Positions 25,501 through 34,062 of a DNA stretch of 64,000 nt are shown piece by piece. Made by a program: the position numbers and the translations under genes. The stretch comes from JANSWP01 sp041941305 (lineage in GTDB: Bacteria; Bacteroidota; Bacteroidia; Chitinophagales; Saprospiraceae): positions 1 through 64,000 of the forward strand of contig JBGTQJ010000041.1 in the NCBI GenBank assembly GCA_041941305.1. Reading direction: 5' to 3'. Under the pieces are notes generated by a model. It did no database searches and was not told the origin of the DNA. It saw nothing but the letters and a program-made list of their open reading frames with translations. Numbering within the stretch: the stretch's first letter is position 1; every line of letters starts with the position of its first letter.

Positions 25501-28500
25501 TATATGAAGTAGAGGGCTCATTGACTGGACAGCCATTACAAATTGATGAATCCATCAACCATATTTCCTGTCATGGCGAAGATGATGGACAAATTCAATT
25601 GACAATCAATGGCGGAAATGGCTTTAATACATTCAACTGGTCTGGTCCCACTCCTCTAGGAAATGTATCGACCGCAAATAATCTGAGTCCGGGGACTTAT
25701 GATGTGACGGTTACGGATTCGAGGAATTGCACAGCTACAGGCAGCTATGCTGTAACCGAACCTCTGCTTTTAAATATTGAAGGAATTGTGCAAGCCACGA
25801 CTTGTAGCGATACGGACGACGGGGAAATCGATCTTACTATTACTTCTTCCAATCCCTATTCAGTGCTTTGGTCAAATGGTTCGACCGATGAAGATCAGAC
25901 TGGCTTAACTGCTGGCATGTATACGGTTACTCTGACTTATAACAATAACTCCAATTGTATCGCTGAAAAATCATTTGATGTGACTGCTTCCGCCCCTATT
26001 GTCATCAATCCCCAGGTAATGCATGATGACTGTGGAAACAATATGGGGCAAATAATCCTGAATGCCAGTGGTGGAACCGGGACGCTAATGTTTGAATGGA
26101 GCAATGGAGCAAACACGCCAGATATTCAAAATTTAGCCGGAGGGGACTATACGGTCACCATTACAGATGAAAATTCCTGTACAAAATCAGAAACCATTCA
26201 GGTCACAACACCAGGCAGTGGTTTGGGGCTTGTTGGAGTCGCACAAAATATTTCCTGCTTTGGCTTTGGTGATGGTCAGATTTCCCTTTCAGTTTCGGGG
26301 GGGACAGGTCCTTATTCCTATAGTTGGGATAATGGTGCCGCCACCAGCTCAATTATGGATTTATCAGCCGGAGTTTACCAGGTGACCATTTCTGATCATA
26401 ATAATTGTACCATCACCGAATCCTATACGATTGATGAACCCGATATTATTATTATCCAAGAAACGATACTAGATGTGCTTTGCTTTGGACAAGAAGATGG
26501 TTCCATTCAATTGAATGTGACCGGAGGAGGAGTACAGACTTATCAATTTAACTGGTCCAATGGTGCGACCAATAGTACTATTTCGCAATTAAGCGCCGGT
26601 AGTTACGATGTAACGGTAACCGGAAATATTGGATGCACCGCTACCGGAACTTATGAAATAGCAGAACCAGCAGCACTGGCTGTTGATCCAGATGTGACAG
26701 AAGATTCCTGTTTTGAAGGTGTGGGTCAAATTATTTTGAATCCTTCTGGAGGAACCGGAAATCCTTTGAGCGATTTTTCCTATACCTGGAGCAATCAGAC
26801 CAATACTCAGGACAATCCCAATTTGACCCCTGGTGATTATTCTGTCACTGTATCAGATTTGAACAATTGTACATTAACAGAAACAATTTCAGTGGGTGGT
26901 CCTTCCCAGCCCTTGGCAATCACTTATACGACCACAGATGCGAGTTGTCTGGATTCAGAAGATGGTGGGGTGATGACCAATGTATCCGGAGGAGGCGCGC
27001 CTTTTTCTTATGAATGGAGCAATGGTTCATCTGATCAAAATTTATCAAACGTACCAGCGGGTACTTATGCTGTAACTGTTACGAGTTCTAACAATTGTGT
27101 GGTTATGGAGGACAATATCATCATAGGAGAACCTCCAGCCATTAGTGTAATTGGAACCGAAAATGATATCTCCTGTAATGGAATGAATGATGGAAACATT
27201 AGCCTTGATGTCAGTGGAGGAGGTGTTCAAAGCTATCAATACAGTTGGTCGAACGGGGCAAACACTCCAATTTTATCCTCATTGTCTGAGGGGAATTATA
27301 CGGTGACGGTTACAGGAAATATTGGCTGCACCGCAGTAGCCTCTTTTTCAATAGCCGAGCCACCGGCTTTATTGGTCAATGGAACGCCTATTCACGGAAC
27401 TTGTGGATTAACTGATGGCGCAATTGATTTAATGGTATCCGGAGGTACGCCAAATTATTCCTTTAATTGGAGCAATGGTTCCAATTCAGAAGATCTCTCA
27501 AATCTTCCTGCCGGAAATTATTCGGTAACGGTTACCGATGATAATCAGTGTAGCCGTACTTTAAGTTTTGATATTGATGGACCGAGTTCTGAGTTGGATT
27601 TATCTTTTATTTCTTCAGATATCAGTTGTGCTGGTGATTTTGACGGCAGTATTGATGTTTCGGCTACAGGTGGAACGATGCCCTATCAATACAACTGGTC
27701 TAATGGCGCGACAACCGAAGATCTGGACAACCTGCCACCTGGTTCTTATTTTCTAACAGTTACAGACGCATCGGGATGTACAAAAACAACGACCGTTTCA
27801 ATTACAGAACCCGATTTTCTGGGTATTACCGCCAACATACAGGATGCTTCAGTACAAGGTGCCAGCGATGGTGCCATAGACATAACCATCACCGGAGGAA
27901 CTCCTCCCTATTCTGCTCTCTGGATTTCAGGTCAGACGACTGAAGACTTAAACAATGTCCCAAATGGGATGTACTCCGTCAGGGTAACTGATGCCAATGG
28001 TTGTCAAAAACAATCTTCCTTTTTTATTTCCTATCCTTCGGTTATTCAGGTTATGGTTGATAAAACAGATGAAACCTGTGCCGGGCAAAATGATGGTTCA
28101 ATTGACTTAACGGTTAGTGGAGGAGTCGCTCCTTATACTTTTATGTGGGAGAGTGGCCAAAGCTCAGAAGATATATCAGGTCTAATGCCTGGCGTATTTG
28201 AAGTAACCATACAAGACAATGGTGGAAATCAATTCATACAAGGCGTATTTATTGAAGCTGCCAATCCTTTTAACATCTTTTCTTCTGTGGTCAATAGTAC
28301 ATGTGCCAATCAGTCTGATGGTGCAATTGATATAACCATTTCAGGTGGTGAAATGCCTTATTCTTTCAATTGGTCAAATGGAGCAAGTAGCGAGGACCTG
28401 ACTGATATTCCAGGAGGAAGCTATGCCGTAACAGTAACAGATAATAACAATTGTTCACATACAATTACCTCTACTGTGACTGAACCTCAAGAATTGGTCA

Positions 28501-31500
28501 TTTCTTTTGTACCCACCCATGTCACAGGGTTTGGTTTATTCAATGGAGCCATCGATTTAAGCATTGATGGTGGCACTGGACCTTATTCATTTGATTGGTC
28601 TTCCGGACAAATTACTGAAGATTTAAATGGCTTAAGTGCAGGAGACTATACGGTCACTGTTAACGATGGAAATGACTGTACAGCTTCCCAATTGATTACA
28701 ATAGATGAGCCTCAACCTTTAATTATTGAATTTATAGTCACAGATATTTCTTGTTTTGGGCAAACTGACGGCGCAATCGACCTGACCATCTCAGGGGGTG
28801 TTTCCCCATATGAGTTTAATTGGTCAAATAGTTCTACATCAGAAGACCTGACCAATTTGGACAATGGGGTTTATCAGATCACGGTGACAGATACCAATGG
28901 GAATACCGCCGTTGAAGTTATTACAGTTACTGAACCTGACAATATCAGTTTACAGGGTTTGGCACTGGATGTTCTTTGTAATGGCGGCTCTGATGGCGAA
29001 GTGGAATTGACCGTAAATGGAGGATCCGCTCCGTTTTCTTTTTCCTGGAGTCATGGTGATACCAATCAAAACCCGGGAGATTTGGCGCCGGGCACTTATT
29101 TCGTAACAGTAACTGACGATAACGCTTGTACTGCAGAAGCCGGACCTTTTGTTATTAATGAACCACCTGGGCTTGCATTGACCGTGGATGTGACTGATGT
29201 GAGTGGTTTTGGATTGTCAGATGGAATTATAGACTTGACAGTAAGCGGAGGGCAGGCACCAATCACCTTTTTATGGTCTTCCGGCAATATTTCTGAAGAT
29301 TTAAATGGCATTCCTGCCGGAACTTATGGAGTGACGGTCTCAGATGTCAATTTGGTCTGTACCATCATTGATATGATTGCTGTCAATGAACCACCACAAT
29401 TGTTGGTAAACACTGATGTCAACAATATTTCCTGCTTTGGGGAAAGTGATGGAGCTATTGATTTAACCGTTTCTGGCGGAGTACCTCCTTATGAATATTT
29501 TTGGAGCAATGGTTCTACAAATGAAGATTTGATGGGACTGGCAGCGGGTAGCTATTCTTTTACAGTGACTGACAATAATGGAGTTATTTTTATGGAAACA
29601 GTTGAAGTTGAAGAGCCTTCAGAGTTGCAGATCTCCGGAACGCCATCTGATGTGCTTTGTTATGGAGAAGATAACGGTATGGTTGTGCTAACGGTTCAAG
29701 GTGGAACTACTCCTTACCAATTTGAATGGTCAAATGGCACGAATAATCAGGATTTGCAAAATGCCAATGCTGGAAGTTATACGGTAACAGTGACTGATGG
29801 AGGCAATTGTACTGCTACAGCCGGGGCATTTGATATATCAGAACCCACTGAAATAAATCTCACTTTGGACACAGAAGATGTTACTATAAATGGGCTGTCA
29901 GATGGTTCAATCAATTTGACCGTTTCAGGTGGTTCCGGAACCTATACTTATGATTGGTCAACCGGCAATATTTCTGAAGATATCAACAACCTCTTTGCCG
30001 GAATTTACACAGTCACGGTAACAGACAATAATGGATGTACTTCTGTGGGCAATGCAGAAATAACGGAGCCTGCTCTGCTCGATCTGTCTGCTGACGAATC
30101 TGATATTTCCTGCTTCGGATTAATGGATGGAGCTATTGATATAACCATGGTGGGTGGGACACCTCCTTATAACTATTCCTGGTCAAATGGCGCAGATTCT
30201 GAAGACTTATCCAACCTTTCTGTTGGGACTTATTCTCTAACAGTAACAGATAATGCGGGTAGTACTTTGACTTTCAGTACCACAATTGAAGAGCCTGATG
30301 AATTGACCGTTCAGGGAATGGCTACAGATATTTTATGTAACGGGGAAATGACAGGTTCAATTGCAATTGATGTTTTTGGTGGTACGCCCCCTTATACCTT
30401 TAACTGGAGTAACGGGGAAACGGCAGAAGACCTCAGCAATTTGGGCATAGGGAATTATTCAGTAACCGTCACAGACGAACGAGGCTGTACAACAATGGCA
30501 GGTCCATTTAATATTACCGAACCAAGTCCCTTGGACCTGACTTTTACGAAGACAGATGTAAGTACCAATGGTGGAAATGATGGAACCATAGACTTGACCA
30601 TAAGTGGTGGAATCCTTCCTTATTCATTTAATTGGTCAACGGGTCAATCTTTCGAAGATTTAAATAGCCTAACTGCCGGAACTTATTCTGTCACTGTAAC
30701 TGATGATAATGGATGTACGATTACGCAGTCCATTGATATTACAGAACCTCAATTATTGACACTTGATGCGTTAATATCAGATGTTTCCTGTGGAGGAGCT
30801 ATGGATGGAAATATAGATTTAACGATTAGTGGAGGGGCTGTTCCATATATTTTTGAATGGTCAAATGGAGAAGATACCGAAGATATAACCAGTTTATCAG
30901 GAGGTATTTATGAAGTCACCGTTACGGATGATAATGGCAATAGCCTGACCGATGTCTTCCAGGTGAATGAACCAATGCCGATTCAAATCATTGGAGATGC
31001 TATGGATGTGTCCTGCTTTGGGTTAAATGATGGAAGTGTGGATATTACAGTGACCGGGGGTGATGGTTCCTATCAGTTTGATTGGTCAAATGGGACAACA
31101 GATGAAGATTTAAGTGATGTTTCTGCAGGTGACTATTCTGTAACTGTTACAGATAATAATGGATGCACCGGAACCAACAATTTTACAATTAATGAACCTA
31201 CTGAGATAACTATTTCTGGAACTACGAGTCCTGTAACTTGCGCAGGCAATGCAGATGGAGGAATTGACATCATAGTCACGGGGGGAAGTACACCTTATAA
31301 TTTTGCCTGGTCAAGTGGTCATGCGACCGAAGATCTGATAAATGTTATTCAAGGAGACTATACGGTCACAGTTACAGACGATAATGGCTGCTCTGTATCG
31401 GAAATCTTTACAGTCAATGAAGCCAATCAGATATTATTGAATCCCACTGTAACGGATGTTTCCTGCCAGGGGCAAGATGATGGCTCCATCAGTCTAGCGA

Positions 31501-32468
31501 TAAGTGGTGGTACCGATCCTTTTTCCATTCTTTGGTCAAACGGACAAATAGATGTTTCACAAATTACAGATTTGGACGGTGGGAATTACGGCGTTACGGT
31601 CACTGATGATAACAATTGTGTGGAAGAAGAATTGTATATGGTCATAGAGCCCGATGCATTGATAATCAATGCGATTGTACAAGCCTCGGGGTGTTCTGGC
31701 ACGAATAACGATGGATTTATCCAATTGAATACAAGTGGAGGTACTTTGCCATATGCCTACATGTGGTCAAATAATGAGACTACTGAGAATGTAGGTAATT
31801 TAACTGTGGGCGATTATTCGGTTACCGTTTCAGATGCGAATCAATGTACCCAGAGTTTCAGTTTCAACGTTCAGGATTCTGAAGGATTTGCCATTGAAGC
31901 CCAATTTTTGGCTGCGACTCCTGCTTCTTCAGAACAAGATCTTCAATTTATTGATGTTTCATTTCCAAAACCTCAAGGCTGGTTCTGGCATTTTGGAGAT
32001 CCGGCTAATACAACCAGAACCAATCCAAACCCTGTTTTTGCCTATCCAAATGACCCGCTGGAGTCCATTTCATTCTACAATGCAAAATTGGTAGTAGAAA
32101 ATTCATTTTGCCGGGATTCCATGATTAAGGTCATCGAAATCATCAATCAGCTTGAACTCAATGAAGAGGAGAATGATGAACAGTTTATCGGGTTGAAACC
32201 GGATTTCCTGAAATGGAAGAGTTTCCCAAATCCAACAGATGATATTTTGTTTGTTGAAATCAACTTGAATCAACCCAGCCCCGTTCAAATTCGATTGTTT
32301 GATATTTCCGGGAAAGAACTATACAGGCAAGATTTTGAAGGAAATAGTTTTTATTCCACCTATATAGAAACTGGCAATATACCTGAAGGAAGTTATTTAC
32401 TCAATGCAACAATTAAAGGCGGACCACAAAAATCAACGTTAATAGTCATTAGTCACCCAGGTTATTGA
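22581..32468 (+). CDS. Giant SprB-repeat adhesin with T9SS sorting domain
   Basis: A 3295-aa protein. The ATG at 22581 is used because the further-upstream codon is TTG; an ATG at 22623 would give a tighter signal peptide (MRKACFLGCLFIWIFGVPAFNQ). Residues 40-370 hold a beta-helix-like N-terminal region, and 370-595 Ig/PKD-like units (FLWSTSETTQM). From about 595 to 3105 I count 33 SprB-type units of about 75 residues, each built as SCFGxxDGxIDLTVSGG, PYxFxWSNG, TEDLxNLxAGxYxVTVTDxNxC, xEP. A PKD-like module (GWFWHFGD) and a T9SS type A sorting domain (SFPNPTDDILFVEI) close the protein. SprB repeats are known from the mobile gliding adhesin of Flavobacterium; gliding or surface attachment is the likely role. 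It is the last gene before tRNA-Asn. Confidence 0.9.
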   Translation: MRKSRLSSSFVKDPMRKACFLGCLFIWIFGVPAFNQTPILYIKDVSVAVCNDVDITVMGDVESDVNEAGKGLLFSVDYDPNSGSFIGLPGNFRVSGNITNTGAEHFFDDSGDFSNTILNGTTQQTISGSGDVNFHGLTIDNPASVLLQREISFSDKLDFLQGNLDLNNHHLNAVMEVNGLWGTNIFGDSHDDPIILNEDQTKRIFGSTEVRLGSTGMLASYMDSNGKNIIGLGATLSQLGMTNISLDRGHTNQAMFGGNSISRYFDIRSTGVGQNPSTFDFQYMDQHDLSGNAEDDLSFFKNTIGTDPNSGVTGSWESESIDNLDIANDLATDDSVDPLTDYRHTLYPCEPATFVVEGTIGNNPPQSGVMDACVDQQVVLDCSNLVVNGTPTFLWSTSETTQMITVESNSPGIITYSVTVTDGNGCTSLGAIDIDWRSLPTVLFDTNVYPDTTFLCEDNVLTLVPIVSQDVATYLWSTGSTLNTLAITGNGSNLLETYSVTVTNDFGCSASASVDVFQVPEPEVDLGPNVTQCDGGTVTLSPGPQPSGYTYLWSNGSNANSITVALTGEYGVTITTPTTPACKNNDSLEVFISDINLAFSVDDVDCFGNSNGFIDLTVNDGIEPYQFNWTGPNNFSSNNEDLPGLSAGNYNVTVTDAIGCTENGLSPVLEPDELVFASIIVVQDSCGMGTGALTAIGDGGTTPYSFSWSNNHNGPSITNLAAGTYFVTMTDANDCVKSTVATVTGPGSLLDASLTITEISCNLADDGKIEVVANGGTPPYTYQWSKNFQAFGGTANVIENLAPGLYGVTVTDMYNCTFTLSQQLTEPDPIIILPDGPEIDVTCFGGDDGAINTTITASDPFGILWSNGLTTEDISNLTAGIYTVTVTYNENPNCTEIRAFEVSEPLEIHITQENIVHDYCLDNNGSIAINAGGGTGLLSYEWSNGEITPTISNLAPDDYTVTITDEHACTKEFIYEVEGSLTGQPLQIDESINHISCHGEDDGQIQLTINGGNGFNTFNWSGPTPLGNVSTANNLSPGTYDVTVTDSRNCTATGSYAVTEPLLLNIEGIVQATTCSDTDDGEIDLTITSSNPYSVLWSNGSTDEDQTGLTAGMYTVTLTYNNNSNCIAEKSFDVTASAPIVINPQVMHDDCGNNMGQIILNASGGTGTLMFEWSNGANTPDIQNLAGGDYTVTITDENSCTKSETIQVTTPGSGLGLVGVAQNISCFGFGDGQISLSVSGGTGPYSYSWDNGAATSSIMDLSAGVYQVTISDHNNCTITESYTIDEPDIIIIQETILDVLCFGQEDGSIQLNVTGGGVQTYQFNWSNGATNSTISQLSAGSYDVTVTGNIGCTATGTYEIAEPAALAVDPDVTEDSCFEGVGQIILNPSGGTGNPLSDFSYTWSNQTNTQDNPNLTPGDYSVTVSDLNNCTLTETISVGGPSQPLAITYTTTDASCLDSEDGGVMTNVSGGGAPFSYEWSNGSSDQNLSNVPAGTYAVTVTSSNNCVVMEDNIIIGEPPAISVIGTENDISCNGMNDGNISLDVSGGGVQSYQYSWSNGANTPILSSLSEGNYTVTVTGNIGCTAVASFSIAEPPALLVNGTPIHGTCGLTDGAIDLMVSGGTPNYSFNWSNGSNSEDLSNLPAGNYSVTVTDDNQCSRTLSFDIDGPSSELDLSFISSDISCAGDFDGSIDVSATGGTMPYQYNWSNGATTEDLDNLPPGSYFLTVTDASGCTKTTTVSITEPDFLGITANIQDASVQGASDGAIDITITGGTPPYSALWISGQTTEDLNNVPNGMYSVRVTDANGCQKQSSFFISYPSVIQVMVDKTDETCAGQNDGSIDLTVSGGVAPYTFMWESGQSSEDISGLMPGVFEVTIQDNGGNQFIQGVFIEAANPFNIFSSVVNSTCANQSDGAIDITISGGEMPYSFNWSNGASSEDLTDIPGGSYAVTVTDNNNCSHTITSTVTEPQELVISFVPTHVTGFGLFNGAIDLSIDGGTGPYSFDWSSGQITEDLNGLSAGDYTVTVNDGNDCTASQLITIDEPQPLIIEFIVTDISCFGQTDGAIDLTISGGVSPYEFNWSNSSTSEDLTNLDNGVYQITVTDTNGNTAVEVITVTEPDNISLQGLALDVLCNGGSDGEVELTVNGGSAPFSFSWSHGDTNQNPGDLAPGTYFVTVTDDNACTAEAGPFVINEPPGLALTVDVTDVSGFGLSDGIIDLTVSGGQAPITFLWSSGNISEDLNGIPAGTYGVTVSDVNLVCTIIDMIAVNEPPQLLVNTDVNNISCFGESDGAIDLTVSGGVPPYEYFWSNGSTNEDLMGLAAGSYSFTVTDNNGVIFMETVEVEEPSELQISGTPSDVLCYGEDNGMVVLTVQGGTTPYQFEWSNGTNNQDLQNANAGSYTVTVTDGGNCTATAGAFDISEPTEINLTLDTEDVTINGLSDGSINLTVSGGSGTYTYDWSTGNISEDINNLFAGIYTVTVTDNNGCTSVGNAEITEPALLDLSADESDISCFGLMDGAIDITMVGGTPPYNYSWSNGADSEDLSNLSVGTYSLTVTDNAGSTLTFSTTIEEPDELTVQGMATDILCNGEMTGSIAIDVFGGTPPYTFNWSNGETAEDLSNLGIGNYSVTVTDERGCTTMAGPFNITEPSPLDLTFTKTDVSTNGGNDGTIDLTISGGILPYSFNWSTGQSFEDLNSLTAGTYSVTVTDDNGCTITQSIDITEPQLLTLDALISDVSCGGAMDGNIDLTISGGAVPYIFEWSNGEDTEDITSLSGGIYEVTVTDDNGNSLTDVFQVNEPMPIQIIGDAMDVSCFGLNDGSVDITVTGGDGSYQFDWSNGTTDEDLSDVSAGDYSVTVTDNNGCTGTNNFTINEPTEITISGTTSPVTCAGNADGGIDIIVTGGSTPYNFAWSSGHATEDLINVIQGDYTVTVTDDNGCSVSEIFTVNEANQILLNPTVTDVSCQGQDDGSISLAISGGTDPFSILWSNGQIDVSQITDLDGGNYGVTVTDDNNCVEEELYMVIEPDALIINAIVQASGCSGTNNDGFIQLNTSGGTLPYAYMWSNNETTENVGNLTVGDYSVTVSDANQCTQSFSFNVQDSEGFAIEAQFLAATPASSEQDLQFIDVSFPKPQGWFWHFGDPANTTRTNPNPVFAYPNDPLESISFYNAKLVVENSFCRDSMIKVIEIINQLELNEEENDEQFIGLKPDFLKWKSFPNPTDDILFVEINLNQPSPVQIRLFDISGKELYRQDFEGNSFYSTYIETGNIPEGSYLLNATIKGGPQKSTLIVISHPGY

Positions 32469-32693
32469 TATTGTTATTTAGAGCCTTTAGTTGCATCTAT
32501 CATGTACCAAAAAACAAAGCCATGATAGACAAGTAATTCCACCAAGACTTTGCGACAAGAATACCACAAAGACATTAATTGAGTTTAATAAACACCTTAT
32601 GTTTAAGTAAATTGATAATCAATCGATTATCAATTGCAACATTTATGAGAGTAATTTAAAAAGTCAGCAAAGACTTCCATTTATTGTACCCAA
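32469..32693. other. Intergenic stretch between the SprB gene and the tRNA-Asn terminator
   Basis: No gene is seen. The sequence is AT-rich. A short palindromic phrase (TTGATAATC near 32610, then GATTATCAA) gives a 9-bp inverted repeat. The right end is similar to the sequence left of the tRNA fragment at 4.16 kb. Confidence 0.5.
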
Positions 32694-32734
32694 ACAAAAA
32701 ATGCCCGATACAACACAATGTATATCAGGCATTT
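32694..32734 (-). terminator. Terminator of tRNA-Asn
   Basis: On the minus strand AAATGCCTGATA pairs with TATCGGGCATTT and a T-run follows. It starts 5 nt past the tRNA 3' end. The same structure follows the tRNA fragment at 4.2 kb. Confidence 0.85.
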
Positions 32735-32738
32735 AGAG

Positions 32739-32812
32739 CGCCCCCACAAGGACTTGAACCTTGGACCTACGGATTAACAGTCCGCCGCTCTAACCAGCTG
32801 AGCTATGGAGGC
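32739..32812 (-). tRNA. tRNA-Asn (anticodon GTT)
   Basis: The 74-nt cloverleaf reads on the minus strand. The acceptor stem is GCCTCCA / TGGGGGC with one T-G pair and a G discriminator. The D-arm contains AGCTCAGCTGGTTAGAGC. The anticodon loop CTGTTAA lies between GCGGA and TCCGT. The T-arm is CAAGG-TTCAAGT-CCTTG. The 3' CCA is not encoded, which is common in Bacteroidota. It forms the right-hand boundary of the surface-protein block. Confidence 0.95.
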
Positions 32813-32875
32813 TAATTGATGGTTGAAATTCAACTATCTTTTATGTAAATGATGCTCCTTCTTCAAAAAGCGGTG

Positions 32876-32906
32876 CAAATTTATACTATTCGAAATAAAA
32901 GTGCAA
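32876..32906 (-). promoter_or_regulatory. Promoter of tRNA-Asn
   Basis: The minus strand has TTG (32904-32906), a 20-bp spacer and TAAATTTG (32876-32883), matching the Bacteroidota -33 TTG / -7 TAnnTTTG consensus and spacing. Transcription would start near 32870, leaving a leader of nearly 60 nt before the tRNA 5' end. Confidence 0.7.
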
Positions 32907-33015
32907 TCTTTGGGCGAAATTTTTGAAAAAACATTTCATTTTTCTTTAATCGTATTTCTAATCAACTGACAATCAACTCTTTACATTTACAGATTTATTC
33001 GAAAAAATTGAGCAT

Positions 33016-33936
33016 ATGAGCTTATTGACAGTAGGAACTGTTGCTTTTGACCAAATTGAAACGCCTTTGGGAAAGGCTGAGAAAATTGTTGGAGGTGCTG
33101 CTACTTATATCGCACTGGCTGCTTCCCATTTTGCACCTAAAATAAACCTGGTTTCTGTGATTGGGGATGACTTTCCTCAAGAGGAATTGAACTATCTTAC
33201 TTCCATCGGAGTAGATTTGGAGGGTCTTCAGGTCAAAGAGGGAGAAAAATCTTTCTTCTGGGCAGGTCGCTACCACAACAACATGAATGAACGCGATACG
33301 CTAGATACTCAACTCAATGTTTTGGCTGATTTTGATCCTGTACTACCAGATAGTTATAAAGATTCCGAATTTCTGATGTTGGGCAATCTCACGCCTTCTG
33401 TTCAAAAGCGGGTTATAGAACAAATGAACAAACGTCCAAAGCTTATTGCAATGGACACCATGAATTTTTGGATGGACTCCGCTATGGACAGCCTGAAGGA
33501 GGTCATTGCAATGATAGATGTCTTAGTCATTAATGATGAAGAAGCAAGACAGCTTTCCGGAGAATATTCTCTGGTTAAGGCAGCTAAAAACATCCTGGAT
33601 CTGGGCCCAAAATACCTGGTCATCAAAAAAGGAGAACATGGAGCCCTTTTGTTTTATGGAGAAAAAATATTCTTTGCTCCCGCCCTTCCACTAGCTGAAG
33701 TTTTTGACCCAACAGGAGCTGGAGACACTTTCGCTGGTGGATTTGTAGGCTACCTTGCTCAGTCTGGGGATACTTCATTCGACAACATGAAACGTGCAGT
33801 CATTTTTGGCTCCGCAATGGCTTCTTTCTGTGTGGAAAAATTTGGAATTGAAAGATTGAAGGGATTGACGCATATTGATATTAAGAATCGCGTGTCGAAG
33901 TTTGTACAGTTAGTGAATTTTGATGCCCGAATTTGA
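33016..33936 (+). CDS. PfkB-family sugar/nucleoside kinase
   Basis: A 306-aa protein of usual PfkB length. The N-terminus has the substrate-binding start (LLTVGTVAFDQIETP... GGAATYIALAAS). Near residue 230 is the diagnostic ATP-anion-hole motif DPTGAGDTFAGGF with the catalytic Asp, followed by the expected Ala-rich helix. It transfers phosphate from ATP to a sugar or nucleoside hydroxyl in the cytoplasm. The substrate cannot be read from the sequence; ribokinase-like, adenosine-kinase-like and fructokinase-like enzymes share these motifs. It is convergent with rlmN, from which it is separated by 126 bp of inverted repeats. Confidence 0.85.
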   Translation: MSLLTVGTVAFDQIETPLGKAEKIVGGAATYIALAASHFAPKINLVSVIGDDFPQEELNYLTSIGVDLEGLQVKEGEKSFFWAGRYHNNMNERDTLDTQLNVLADFDPVLPDSYKDSEFLMLGNLTPSVQKRVIEQMNKRPKLIAMDTMNFWMDSAMDSLKEVIAMIDVLVINDEEARQLSGEYSLVKAAKNILDLGPKYLVIKKGEHGALLFYGEKIFFAPALPLAEVFDPTGAGDTFAGGFVGYLAQSGDTSFDNMKRAVIFGSAMASFCVEKFGIERLKGLTHIDIKNRVSKFVQLVNFDARI

Positions 33937-33946
33937 GAGTTGAGGC

Positions 33947-34058
33947 CGCTTCGCTTTGGAGACCACCTTGTTGTCGGATCGCTTCGCTGTCAGACTTTAG
34001 ACCATTTCATTGTCAGACCATCTGACAACAAAGCGATCCAAAGTCCCAAAGCGAAGCG
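33947..34058. repeat. Inverted repeats between convergent PfkB and rlmN genes
   Basis: CGCTTCGCTTTGG (33947-33959) is the exact reverse complement of 34046-34058. Inside are TTGTTGTC (33968) with GACAACAA (34024), GGATCGCTT (33976) with AAGCGATCC (34031), and a tight hairpin TTGTCAGA-CCA-TCTGACAA ending at 34028. The pairings compete with each other. It probably serves as a two-way transcription end, although no T-run is present. Confidence 0.6.
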
Positions 34059-34062
34059 ATTC

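Noticed and set aside
22581..32468. The repetitive SprB region as a CRISPR-like or DNA-level tandem repeat
   Set aside because: The repetition is at protein level (about 75 residues) with diverged codons; there are no short identical repeats with spacers. No CRISPR array or cas gene is visible anywhere in the window.
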